A DNA stretch of 64,000 nucleotides from Trinickia symbiotica (GTDB lineage Bacteria; Pseudomonadota; Gammaproteobacteria; Burkholderiales; Burkholderiaceae). The stretch is taken from assembly GCF_002934455.1 (NCBI RefSeq), contig NZ_PTIR01000015.1, positions 1-64,000 on the forward strand, read 5' to 3'. The translations under genes and the position numbers were made by a program. The notes beneath the pieces are model-generated. The model saw only the letters and a program-made list of their open reading frames with translations. It was not told the origin of the DNA and did not search any database. Positions 29,683 to 37,368 of this stretch are shown here, piece by piece; position 1 is the first letter of the stretch, and every line of letters begins with the position of its first letter.

Positions 29683-30597
29683 ATGGATCTGCTCGTCTGG
29701 CTCGAACCTTGGGAGCCGTCGCCCACCGTCGTCATCGCGATTGTCGGCGCCGCGATCCTCTTCGTTCGCGGCGTGCGGCATGCGCGCGTATCGCCGCTGC
29801 GGCAGGCGGCATTCTGGTTCGGGCTCGTGGCGCTCTACGTCGTGCTGCACACCCGGCTCGATTATTACTTCGAGCACGAGTTCTTCATGCATCGCCTGCA
29901 GCATCTCGTGCTGCACCACCTTGGTCCGTTCTTCATCGCTTGGTCGTACCCCGGTGCCGCGCTCAGGGCCGGCATTCCGTTCAACTGGCGACAACGCTTT
30001 CTCAAGCGGGCCACGCGGACGAAACCGATGCGCATCGCGTTCGACGTGATCTTTCATCCCGTCGTCGCCGTCGTGCTGTTCGTCGGGCTCATCTATTTCT
30101 GGCTACTCTCGCCGATCCACTTCAAGGCGATGCTCGATTGGCGGCTTTATCGCGTCATGAACTGGAGCATGGCGATCGACGGCCTGCTTTTCTGGTGGCT
30201 GGTGCTCGACCCGCGCCCCGCCCCGCCGGCGCGGCTCGCTCCGGGCCGACGCATCATGATGGTCATCGCAGCGATCCCGCCGCAGATCGTGCTGGGCGCG
30301 CTGATCTTCTTCACGCCGCGCGAGCTGTATCCCATTTACTCGATATGCGGCCGTGCGTTCACCTGGATCAGCCCGATTCGCGATCAACAAATCGGCGGTC
30401 TGTTGATCTGGATCCCGGGTTCGATGATGAGCGTAATCGGCGCCTTGGTCGCGCTGCGCCATTGGATGCGGCTTTCGGCCCGCGCGCGATTGCGTGAGGA
30501 GCGTGCGTCGCTCGGTCAGCGCCCACAATCGGCCCCTCGGGACCTGCCGGTGAGTTCGTCGAATCGCACGGAAGGCGGTGAGGCGAGTCGGCTTTGA
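29683..30597 (+). CDS. CtaG-like (caa3-type) oxidase assembly membrane protein
   Basis: A 304-residue protein with about seven transmembrane helices, of the caa3-oxidase assembly family (not the cox11 type). His-rich loop FEHEFFMHRLQHLVLHHL (about 63-80) fits metal binding in or near the membrane. The C-terminal 50 residues are polar and basic. It starts 18 bp after the PCuAC gene, so the three genes form one copper/oxidase assembly operon. Confidence 0.85.
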   Translation: MDLLVWLEPWEPSPTVVIAIVGAAILFVRGVRHARVSPLRQAAFWFGLVALYVVLHTRLDYYFEHEFFMHRLQHLVLHHLGPFFIAWSYPGAALRAGIPFNWRQRFLKRATRTKPMRIAFDVIFHPVVAVVLFVGLIYFWLLSPIHFKAMLDWRLYRVMNWSMAIDGLLFWWLVLDPRPAPPARLAPGRRIMMVIAAIPPQIVLGALIFFTPRELYPIYSICGRAFTWISPIRDQQIGGLLIWIPGSMMSVIGALVALRHWMRLSARARLREERASLGQRPQSAPRDLPVSSSNRTEGGEASRL

Positions 30598-30670
30598 GTT
30601 GGCGCAGCCAGTTCATGTCGGTCTCGTTGGCACGCACACGCGATACGAGCGACGTTCGAGCGGGCGCGCG

Positions 30671-31156
30671 TCAGGCCGAGCGCATCCAGACGTGAGGAAT
30701 ACCGTCCTCGTCGTGAATATCGGATGTCGGTCGAAAGCCGAATGCGCCATAAAACGGCTGCAGATGAGCTTGCGCATGAAGGCTGATCGCCGCGTTCGGC
30801 CATTGCGACGCGATATGCTTCAGCGCCTGCTCGAGCATCGCGTTGCCGAGCCCGATGCCGCGAAACTCCGCCGTGGTCAGCACGCGGCCGATACGGACGT
30901 CCGGGTGCGTCTCGTCGGGCAGCAGCACGCGCAGATAACCCGCGAGCGTCGACCGGCCTTCGATCGGCATGAAAGCGAAAAGATGCCATGCGTCTTTGTC
31001 GATCCCGTCGATATCGCCATAAACGCAGTTCTGCTCGACGACGAAGACTTTGCTGCGCGCCTCCAGCATCTCGTAGACGTCAGCGGCGCTCAGTTCGGAA
31101 AACGGCTTCCACCGCCATTCGATTTCGTTCAGGCGGCTTCTTTGACGGTCGTTCAT
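30671..31156 (-). CDS. GNAT acetyltransferase, ElaA family
   Basis: A 161-residue N-acetyltransferase. The ElaA hallmark VFVVEQNCVYGDIDGIDKDA (about 37-56) and the acetyl-CoA loop RIGRVLTTAEFRGIGLGNAM (about 88-107) are clear. Substrate unknown. ATG 31156 fits the family's usual N-terminus. It converges with the CtaG-like gene. Confidence 0.88.
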   Translation of the reverse strand: MNDRQRSRLNEIEWRWKPFSELSAADVYEMLEARSKVFVVEQNCVYGDIDGIDKDAWHLFAFMPIEGRSTLAGYLRVLLPDETHPDVRIGRVLTTAEFRGIGLGNAMLEQALKHIASQWPNAAISLHAQAHLQPFYGAFGFRPTSDIHDEDGIPHVWMRSA

Positions 31157-31303
31157 GAATCGGGTGCAAAATGAGGGCAAGTCGCGATTATCCCGCATCC
31201 CGCCGCGCTACGACAAATGCCACGCGCGCGCTGATGCGCCCTGTGACGCGCGAGCCGAAACCTCTCTAAGCGAAGGCGCCGACTCGCACGCCGATCGCCA
31301 GCA

Positions 31304-31823
31304 TCAGCGCTCGATCGCAGGCTTACGCCGAAACCGCTCGCGATATTGCAGCGGCGTGACCCCGAGCTGCTTTGCAAACACGGCCCGCATGCGGTCCGCG
31401 ATCCCGAACCCGCTCTCCCACGCAACCACCTTGAGCGGCGCGTCGCCGCCCTCGAGCAACTGCCGCGCCGCATCGAGGCGCGCGCGTTCGATGAACTCAT
31501 GCGGCGTGAGCTGGGTTTCCTGCACGAAAACGCGTGCGAAGTTCCGCTCGCTCATGCCGGCGACCTCTGCGAGCTGACGCACCGTGAACTTATCTCTTCA
31601 GCGTTCCGCTCGACATATCATCGAACGTCGCTTCGAACGTCGCGTCGGGCAGGAGCGTCATGCCGTTCGACGCGCGTAGCGCATCCCGCGTCGCCGCGAC
31701 GAGCGTCACCCGGTAACGATCGGCCGGCGCGAGAAAGCGGTTTGCCTCAGAAAAAACATCGATTGGGCCGGCGACATCGAGCGCTTGTACGCCTGGAAAT
31801 ATGGCGACCGCTACGGACTTCAT
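31304..31823 (-). pseudogene. GlxA-type AraC regulator, internally deleted
   Basis: Two fragments of one gene. The 5' part (31823 to 31590) encodes the start of a DJ-1/PfpI-like domain: VAVAIFPGVQALDVAGPIDVF and about 77 residues. The 3' part (31582 to 31304), in another frame, encodes an AraC HTH: VRQLAEVAGMSERNFARVF and GFGIADRMRAVFAKQLGVTP. A normal GlxA regulator has roughly 110-130 more residues between them. The start has AGAAAGG before the ATG. The gene was probably a regulator of the divergent HD-domain gene and is now dead. Confidence 0.8.
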
Positions 31824-32065
31824 TCTCGTTGCCTTTCTCGTCGAAACGGGCGTTCCTTTTACGCTCGAAGGCTGCATCGGGCAATGCTGCCCGATGGCAG
31901 CAATCGTCGTGCGCTTGGCAGTGTTCGATGGTCGTCTTGCGTTGCCGCTCGACTGTGCTTCGCCAATACTCGGTTTCACCGACAACCTACGGACGCTTGG
32001 CCAAGCAGCATATCAAAATGCGCGAAAAGCCACGAGCGCTCCGGCATCCTCAAGGAGTCCTAACC

Positions 32066-32767
32066 GTGAGCACGACGATCGCAGGCATTAAGATCCCCGA
32101 CAGCGCCATGGCCCGCGCGGCCACCGAATTCGTTCGCGATACGGAGCCCGACTTGCTCTATCACCACTCGCGGCGCGTGTTTCTTTTCGGCGCGTTGACG
32201 GGCGAACGCGAAGGTCTCAAATATGATCCAGAACTGCTTTATATCGGAGCGATGTTCCATGACGTGGGACTGGTCGAGGCCTATAGCAGCGCGACCGAAC
32301 GGTTCGAAGTCGATGGCGCGAACGCGGCGCGGGACTTTCTCAAGCAATACGGCGTGAGCGAATACGACATCGAGCAGGTATGGACTTCCATTGCCTTGCA
32401 TACGACGCCTGGCATCCCGAAGCACATGAAGCCCGTTGTCGCTTTAGTGACGGCAGGCGTCGAAATGGATGTGCTCGGACTCGCATACGACGCGTTCACG
32501 GAAGCGCAGCGCACTCAGGTGGTTGCCGCGCATCCGCGCGTCGAGACATTCAAGAACGACATCATCGACGCGTTCACGCGCGGCACGATCAAGAAGCCGG
32601 AGACCACGTTCGGAAACGTGAAAGCCGACGTGCTCGCGCTGCGCGATCCGACTTACAAGCGCCTCAACTTCTGCGAAATTATTCTCGGCTCCGCGTGGGA
32701 TGATCGGCACGAGCATGCGCATGGGGTTGCGTGCGGATGTCACGACCAGGACGGCACGGGGTCATGA
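32066..32767 (+). CDS. HD-domain protein
   Basis: A 233-residue HD-superfamily protein. Metal-binding residues: H33/H34 (LYHHSRR), H65-D66 (MFHDVGL) and H112 (ALHTTPG), followed by a conserved Asp (VEMDVLG). Start GTG 32066 with AAGGAG 8 nt upstream; the longer open frame to the left is not coding. Family members include nucleotide phosphohydrolases and cyanamide hydratase-like enzymes; the reaction is unknown here. The last about 20 residues (RHEHAHGVACGCHDQDG) look unlike the rest and may be a frameshifted tail. Confidence 0.75.
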   Translation: MSTTIAGIKIPDSAMARAATEFVRDTEPDLLYHHSRRVFLFGALTGEREGLKYDPELLYIGAMFHDVGLVEAYSSATERFEVDGANAARDFLKQYGVSEYDIEQVWTSIALHTTPGIPKHMKPVVALVTAGVEMDVLGLAYDAFTEAQRTQVVAAHPRVETFKNDIIDAFTRGTIKKPETTFGNVKADVLALRDPTYKRLNFCEIILGSAWDDRHEHAHGVACGCHDQDGTGS

Positions 32768-32867
32768 GCGCGCGTGCCCCTTCTGGTGCGACTACGATGC
32801 GGAGTTTGTGCGTGCTCTATACAACGAAAATAATAAGCGCGTCTCGCCTCACGATGCAGATCGTGCG

Positions 32868-33170
32868 TCACACGGCAACCGCGTGTTGCCTGATCTCCGC
32901 GATCTTTTCGGCGCCGATCTTCTCCTTCGCCATCTCCGTGTCGTAGTGCGTCTGAAGGTTCATCCAGCTTTGTGGATCAACGCCAAAGAAGGCACCCAAC
33001 CGCACGGCCGTATCGGCCGTAATGGCGCGGCCGTGCCTGATGATCTCGTTAATACGCCGTGGCGGCACGCCGATCGCCTTTGCCAGGGCATACTGCGAAA
33101 TGCCCATCGGCTCAAGCCACTCGAGCGCCAGAATCTCGCCAGGTGTCGCCAACGGAACTTGCCTTGCCAT
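32868..33170 (-). CDS. higA: HigA-type antitoxin (XRE HTH)
   Basis: A 100-residue HigA/VapI-type antitoxin. The N-terminal phrase ATPGEILALEWLEPMGISQ and the HTH LAKAIGVPPRRINEIIRHG are typical. It should bind and block HigB and repress the operon. Start ATG 33170 gives the family's normal N-terminus. It follows higB by 22 bp; toxin-first order is the rule for higBA. Confidence 0.92.
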   Translation of the reverse strand: MARQVPLATPGEILALEWLEPMGISQYALAKAIGVPPRRINEIIRHGRAITADTAVRLGAFFGVDPQSWMNLQTHYDTEMAKEKIGAEKIAEIRQHAVAV

Positions 33171-33192
33171 AGTAGGTCTCTCACACGACATG

Positions 33193-33471
33193 TTAATGGT
33201 AGTCGACGATTTCCACATCGGTCGCATTGCCGTTTGCAAATCTGAAGCACACGCGCCACCGGCCGTTGATACGGATGCTGTACTGTCCGCGCCGATCCCC
33301 CTTGAGGGCTTCGAGCAAGTTGCCCGGCGGAATCTTCAAGAAGTCCAAATCAGCCGCCGCGTGCAACTGCTGCAACTTGCGCATTGCCACGCTCTCGATG
33401 TTGATGAACCGGGCAACCCTCTTGCCGAGAAAGAGCCGCTCAGTGTCGCGACACTTGAACGATGTAATCAT
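33193..33471 (-). CDS. higB: HigB-type toxin (RelE superfamily)
   Basis: A 92-residue ribosome-dependent mRNA endonuclease of the HigB/RelE fold. Family features: the opening MITSFKCRDTERLF, the PPGNLLEALKGDRRGQYSIRI core and the terminal NGRWRVCFRF...VEIVDYH. First gene of higBA, directly behind a consensus promoter. Confidence 0.92.
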   Translation of the reverse strand: MITSFKCRDTERLFLGKRVARFINIESVAMRKLQQLHAAADLDFLKIPPGNLLEALKGDRRGQYSIRINGRWRVCFRFANGNATDVEIVDYH

Positions 33472-33481
33472 GTCTATCTAG

Positions 33482-33516
33482 ATAGTAACGTCCTACGTTA
33501 TTAACGTCAAGCGTTA
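33482..33516 (-). promoter_or_regulatory. higBA promoter and likely HigA operator
   Basis: On the minus strand -35 TTGACG (33505-33510) and -10 TACTAT (33482-33487) are 17 bp apart. Between them TAACG-N5-CGTTA (33486-33500) forms an inverted repeat, with further CGTTA/TAACG units at 33502-33516. This is the expected place for HigA autorepression. Confidence 0.75.
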
Positions 33517-33641
33517 TCACCGGCTCGCATGACTTCAAAGTATGAGGTCATGACAACCGGGCTGGTCGAGCCGCTTGCGCTCGACCTTCATGACGGGCCT
33601 GGCCGCGCATCGCCGCAATCGATAAATCCGCCTCGCTCGGA

Positions 33642-33914
33642 CTACGAACCGGGCGGCTCCGCAGTCTGCGAAGTTACGAGACGGTGCAGCCATTCGCGGA
33701 AGCTGGATGCGACAAGCTCGCGTTGCGCGTCGTCATGCCAGATGCGAATAACCTGCCCGTACGTCCCGCCTTCCGCACCATCCAACACGCGCTCTGCAGC
33801 CATAAAACAACCGAGCCTCGCTCCGGCTCTGCGGTTGTCACTCATATGGCAACCACGCAGCGAAAAACTGACTTCCTTATATCCATCTCCGTTTTCCCCG
33901 GGAAAAGTCGTCAT
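33642..33914 (-). pseudogene. SMI1/KNR4-like C-terminal fragment
   Basis: A frame of about 90 residues whose end (YGQVIRIWHDDAQRELVA, then SFREWLHRLV) resembles the C-terminus of SMI1/KNR4 immunity proteins. The N-terminal half of that family is not visible, so it looks like a truncated remnant. Such immunity genes accompany polymorphic toxins, but no toxin gene is near. The assignment is tentative. Confidence 0.4.
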
Positions 33915-34080
33915 GCGACTGCGGGAAGATGGCGTGCTGGTCGAGTGGTAGGTGCGCCACGGACTACTTCTAGGACCAAATAACAAAGGTCGACCCACTC
34001 GGTAGGAGGTCGAATCGTTACTGCCTTTCCTGTAACACCCAGAGTTCCAGACCGAGCGGGATTGCGACGATACGGCGCAG

Positions 34081-34106
34081 AAAAAAAAGCCTGACAAGTC
34101 AGGGCT
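34081..34106 (-). terminator. terminator next to the decayed tRNA-Cys copy
   Basis: On the minus strand AGCCCTGAC-TT-GTCAGGCT (one bulge) is followed by eight T. It stands in the same place relative to the tRNA fragment as the genuine tRNA-Cys terminator does at 34985-35018, and shares GTCAGGGCT on the plus strand, so it is part of the duplicated segment. Confidence 0.75.
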
Positions 34107-34111
34107 CTATA

Positions 34112-34160
34112 TGGAGGCATGAGCCGGAGTCGAACCGGCCTGCGCGGCTTTGCGGGCCGC
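34112..34160 (-). repeat. decayed 3' part of tRNA-Cys (att-like repeat)
   Basis: These 49 nt match 44 of 49 nt of the tRNA-Cys gene at 35027-35075: CCA end, T-arm and anticodon arm. The 5' half and the acceptor partner are missing, and U33 is changed to C, so it cannot be a working tRNA. With the intact gene it brackets a 915-bp period that holds the TumE/TumA pair. Confidence 0.85.
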
Positions 34161-34293
34161 CTCTTCTCTTTACAATCAAACGCTTAGGATGAACACCCCA
34201 TCAGCCACCCTCCAACGTATTAGCTGCGTCAATGCTAACCGCACGCCGTTGGCGGAATTGACAACAAGACGAACTGTTGGCATGATCGCCAAC

Positions 34294-34578
34294 ATGAAAG
34301 CACGATTGATCCATCGCGACAGGATGGCATTCGATGACGGTGCCATCGTCGAGATGGTCATTTGGGAAGTGCCGACGCCGGTAGAGGGCAGCTCGCATTG
34401 CTATAAATATCGGTTGTTCTATGGCTACGCCGGCAGTCGTGTCGTTGGATACGACAATGAGCGGCCCAAAGGCGATCATCGGCACGTCGACGGCGTCGAA
34501 GAGCCCTATCGATTCACGGGCCCGGAAGAACTGATCCGGGAGTTCATTGCGGAAGTCACGCGCAGGAGGGCAACATGA
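34294..34578 (+). CDS. TumE-like toxin
   Basis: A 94-residue protein of the TumE (DUF6516) toxin family: MKARLIHRDRMAFDDGAIVE, MVIWEVP and the HYKYRLFYG-like CYKYRLFYGYAG segment, ending in the EELIREFIAEV helix. ATG 34294 is chosen because the family begins here; longer frames run into the tRNA fragment. It overlaps the antitoxin gene by ATGA. Mode of action is not established from sequence. Confidence 0.8.
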   Translation: MKARLIHRDRMAFDDGAIVEMVIWEVPTPVEGSSHCYKYRLFYGYAGSRVVGYDNERPKGDHRHVDGVEEPYRFTGPEELIREFIAEVTRRRAT

Positions 34579-34937
34579 AAACTGCCACTATTCGCATCCG
34601 TCGGGACACAGCTACTGCGCTCGCGGAGATGGGCGAGCATTTCATCAGCGCCTGGCACGAAGGCGAGTCCGACACGGATACATTCGAGTTTGAATCGCCA
34701 AAAGCGCTCTTTTCCGTGCTGACGCCGAAGCGCTGGGAGTTGATGGAGCGTCTGCAGGCGCTCGGCGAGATCAGCTTGCGCGCGCTCGCGCGCAGTCTCG
34801 AGCGCGATGTCAAACGAGTTCATGAAGACGCTGCCGTATTACTTGAGTGGGGCCTGATCGAGCGCACGGCGCACGGCAAACTCCATGTGCCCTACGACAA
34901 GATTCATACAGAGTTCGATCTACTCGCGGCCGCCTAA
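34575..34937 (+). CDS. TumA-like antitoxin (winged helix)
   Basis: A 120-residue winged-helix protein of the HVO_A0114/TumA group. The family core is FESPKALFSVLTPKRWELME followed by EISLRALARSLERDVKRVHE (DNA-reading region, about 76-95) and the wing AVLLEWGLIERTAHGKLHVP. Start ATG 34575 overlaps the toxin stop, with AGGAGGG (34564-34570) in front. It should neutralise the toxin and repress the operon. Confidence 0.8.
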   Translation: MKTATIRIRRDTATALAEMGEHFISAWHEGESDTDTFEFESPKALFSVLTPKRWELMERLQALGEISLRALARSLERDVKRVHEDAAVLLEWGLIERTAHGKLHVPYDKIHTEFDLLAAA

Positions 34938-34984
34938 CGATGAGATCGCTTTACGTCGAACTGCGATCGCATCGTAAAAAAACG

Positions 34985-35018
34985 CAAAAAAGCCCCAACG
35001 GCGCAAACCGTCAGGGCT
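34985..35018 (-). terminator. terminator of the tRNA Gly-Gly-Cys operon
   Basis: On the minus strand AGCCC/GGGCT and ACGG/CCGT pair around a CGCAA-type loop, followed by TTTTTTGCG. It ends transcription just past tRNA-Cys. Confidence 0.75.
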
Positions 35019-35026
35019 TCGATGTT

Positions 35027-35100
35027 TGGAGGCGCGAGCCGGAGTCGAACCGGCCTACACGGCTTTGCAGGCCGCTGCATAACCGCTTTGCTATCGCGCC
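35027..35100 (-). tRNA. tRNA-Cys(GCA)
   Basis: A 74-nt cloverleaf with CCA encoded; acceptor GGCGCGA/TCGCGCC, anticodon loop CTGCAAA giving GCA. Last gene of the Gly-Gly-Cys tRNA operon. Its 3' part is duplicated at 34112-34160. Confidence 0.96.
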
Positions 35101-35215
35101 GTAAGCGGGTCATCCGATCGTTGCCGCGGCATGCCGCGCAGCGATTCGTCGATTTTCTCGATTGGCGCCGGCACTGGCCGCCAAACAAAAAGGGAAGCCA
35201 AGCTTCCCCTATACC

Positions 35216-35291
35216 TGGAGCGGGAGACGAGTCTCGAACTCGCGACCTCAACCTTGGCAAGGTTGCGCTCTACCAACTGAGCTACTCCCGC
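35216..35291 (-). tRNA. tRNA-Gly(GCC), copy 2
   Basis: A 76-nt cloverleaf with CCA encoded; acceptor GCGGGAG/CTCCCGC, anticodon GCC in loop TTGCCAA. Nearly identical to copy 1: the acceptor/linker pair differs (G here, A there, with a matching change on the 3' side). Confidence 0.96.
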
Positions 35292-35369
35292 TTCGAACTT
35301 GCGTTCACCAACCTGCTCGCACAACGCTCATCGCCATACACCACCGCGAGATCGTCATGCCAAAAAACC

Positions 35370-35445
35370 TGGAGCGGGAAACGAGTCTCGAACTCGCGAC
35401 CTCAACCTTGGCAAGGTTGCGCTCTACCAACTGAGCTATTCCCGC
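35370..35445 (-). tRNA. tRNA-Gly(GCC), copy 1
   Basis: A 76-nt cloverleaf with CCA encoded; acceptor GCGGGAA/TTCCCGC, anticodon GCC. First gene of the tRNA operon, about 40 nt after the predicted transcription start. Confidence 0.96.
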
Positions 35446-35491
35446 ATCGGCTCGACAGCGCCGACATAAACAAGCGCGCCGAAGAAACGAG

Positions 35492-35520
35492 ATTATGTAT
35501 AAGCCACTGAATCGTGTCAA
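35492..35520 (-). promoter_or_regulatory. promoter of the tRNA Gly-Gly-Cys operon
   Basis: On the minus strand -35 TTGACA (35515-35520) and -10 CATAAT (35492-35497), 17 bp apart. The same hexamers and spacing serve tRNA-Val at 2108. Confidence 0.75.
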
Positions 35521-35592
35521 TACCTTCGTTGAGGCCCCGTTTCGTCCAGGCGGCTGAGGACCGTCTCGACCGCGCGCATCAGCGACTTAGAA

Positions 35593-37059
35593 TCAGAATC
35601 GCGTCTCACGCGAAGCGCGCAAGAACGAATCGAGCAGCGGCGTGCAGTCGAGCAATTCAGGGCCGCCCGCGCGATGGAACTCGGGATGCCACTGCACGCC
35701 CATGACAAACGGAGCACGCCGGTACCGGACGGCTTCGATGAGCCCGTCCTCCGACGACACGGCCTCCACGTTCAGATCGCGTCCGAGTGTCTTGACGGCT
35801 TGATGGTGGATCGAGTTCACGAGCGCCTCGTGACGCCCCGGAAACATGTTCACCAGCGTCGAGCCCTGCGGAAAGCGCACGGCATGCCGATGTTGGTCGT
35901 AGCGCTCGTTGACATGAACGCCGGCCGTCGGCACTTCGGTCGCAATATCCTGATAGAGCGTGCCGCCGAACGCGACGTTGATCAATTGGCACCCGCGGCA
36001 GATCCCGAGCACCGGCTTGCCCGATTCGATGAACTCATAGAGCAGCTCGAGCTCGTACATGTCGCGCACACGATCGCCGGGCCACTCGGCGCTAGCCTCC
36101 GTTCCAGCGTACGTTTGCGGCGAAACGTCGGCGCCGCCTTGCAGCAGCAAGCCGTCGAGATGCTTCGCATAATCGCGCAAGCGGATATTGCTCGGATGGA
36201 GCATCCCCTGATGGCCGACCGTCGGAATCATGAACACCATCACGTCGCGCGACATCACCCAGTGCGCAACCGATTCCTCGAGATACTGCAGCGTTTTGCC
36301 GCGCAGCCCCACGGCCCCTGGCTCGGGGTGAAAGATCCGCGCGGAAACGCCGATGCGCAGCGTGCGCTGCGTGATTCGCTGTCCCGCACGATCGAACAGG
36401 CGCCGCGCCCGCGCCACCATCGTGCGGCCGAACACGCTCCACGGCGAATCGCTTTGCTTCAAATAGGCGGGCTTCTCGGGCGGGGGAACCGCGCCCGGCG
36501 GCGGCGGGCGCGGTGTGTCGAAATCGGGTTGCGAGCCGAAGCCAGGAGGCGGTGCGCCGCGCGCGGCGGCGGCCTCCCGTTCCTGCTGCAGTTGCAGTTC
36601 GGCGCTCTGCTCCGCAGCCGCTTCTTGTTCTGCCGTCTCGCGCGCCGCCGTCACGCGTGCCTCCGCCGCTTCGGCAGCGTGCGATGGCGGGCTCGATGCG
36701 GGCTCCACCGCCGATGCGCTCTCGAGCGTATCGCTCGACGCACGCTCGGCCGCTTCGGCGGTCGCGGAATCCGCCGGCGAAGAGCCGCGCATCGCCCCAG
36801 CGGCGACGGAATCCGCGCCCGCGCCGACGGGAGGGTCGCTCGCGACCGTATCGGTCGATGCACGGACGGTGTGCCTCGATGAAGACGGCGAAGGCGGCGA
36901 CGCCGACGAAGCCTGAGCCGCGGCACCGGCGTCAGCACCCGCAGGCGGCAAGGCCGGGCCAGGACGCGCGGAAGACTGCGAAGTGTCGGGGGAGTTGCTG
37001 GAAGAAGAGGAAGTGTCCGGGCTGGGACGCGGGGCGTTCGGTGGCGTGTTTTCGCTCAT
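35593..37059 (-). CDS. gamma-glutamyl-GABA hydrolase-like amidotransferase with disordered N-terminus
   Basis: A 488-residue protein. Residues 1-231 are low complexity: Pro/Ser/Ala/Thr-rich, with one likely coiled coil (about 130-175, EAAEARVTAARETAEQEAAA) and a Pro-rich stretch. Residues 232-488 are a class-I glutamine amidotransferase-like hydrolase (peptidase C26): GLLLQGGADVSPQTY, nucleophile C354 in GICRGCQ, and H458/E460 in VQWHPEF. The domain resembles PuuD and related gamma-glutamyl hydrolases. ATG 37059 is chosen at MSENTPPN, where composition becomes consistent. No polyamine genes are adjacent, so the substrate is open. The long disordered arm is unusual for the family. Confidence 0.85.
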   Translation of the reverse strand: MSENTPPNAPRPSPDTSSSSSNSPDTSQSSARPGPALPPAGADAGAAAQASSASPPSPSSSRHTVRASTDTVASDPPVGAGADSVAAGAMRGSSPADSATAEAAERASSDTLESASAVEPASSPPSHAAEAAEARVTAARETAEQEAAAEQSAELQLQQEREAAAARGAPPPGFGSQPDFDTPRPPPPGAVPPPEKPAYLKQSDSPWSVFGRTMVARARRLFDRAGQRITQRTLRIGVSARIFHPEPGAVGLRGKTLQYLEESVAHWVMSRDVMVFMIPTVGHQGMLHPSNIRLRDYAKHLDGLLLQGGADVSPQTYAGTEASAEWPGDRVRDMYELELLYEFIESGKPVLGICRGCQLINVAFGGTLYQDIATEVPTAGVHVNERYDQHRHAVRFPQGSTLVNMFPGRHEALVNSIHHQAVKTLGRDLNVEAVSSEDGLIEAVRYRRAPFVMGVQWHPEFHRAGGPELLDCTPLLDSFLRASRETRF

Positions 37060-37368
37060 GACGATGGGCAGGCGCGCGTCGCACGCAATTGGCGATCTAA
37101 GAACCCCTATTATCCGCCACCGCACAAAGCCCCCGCAATGCGGAGCGGAAAGGCTGACCAGATTTCGAGGCGGGTATCGCGGCGCGCCCTTCGCCACGAT
37201 CGGCCCCATACGGGCTCGACTGCTCGCAGCTACAATGCGGGCAGCCTGGCTGGCAAAAACGGTGCCGATCGGGCCCGCGAAAGACGAACGTCCGCAGGCC
37301 GACTAACGGCAGTAAAAAGCGCGCCGATGCGCATTCTTCGGCCAAATACTGAACGAACGACGATACCC

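Noticed and set aside
31346..32065. A long N-terminal extension of the HD-domain protein
   Set aside because: The extension reads antisense through the GlxA-type pseudogene; the GTG at 32066 has a good AAGGAG and is the natural start.
34112..34160. A second functional tRNA-Cys
   Set aside because: The 5' half and acceptor partner are absent and U33 is lost.
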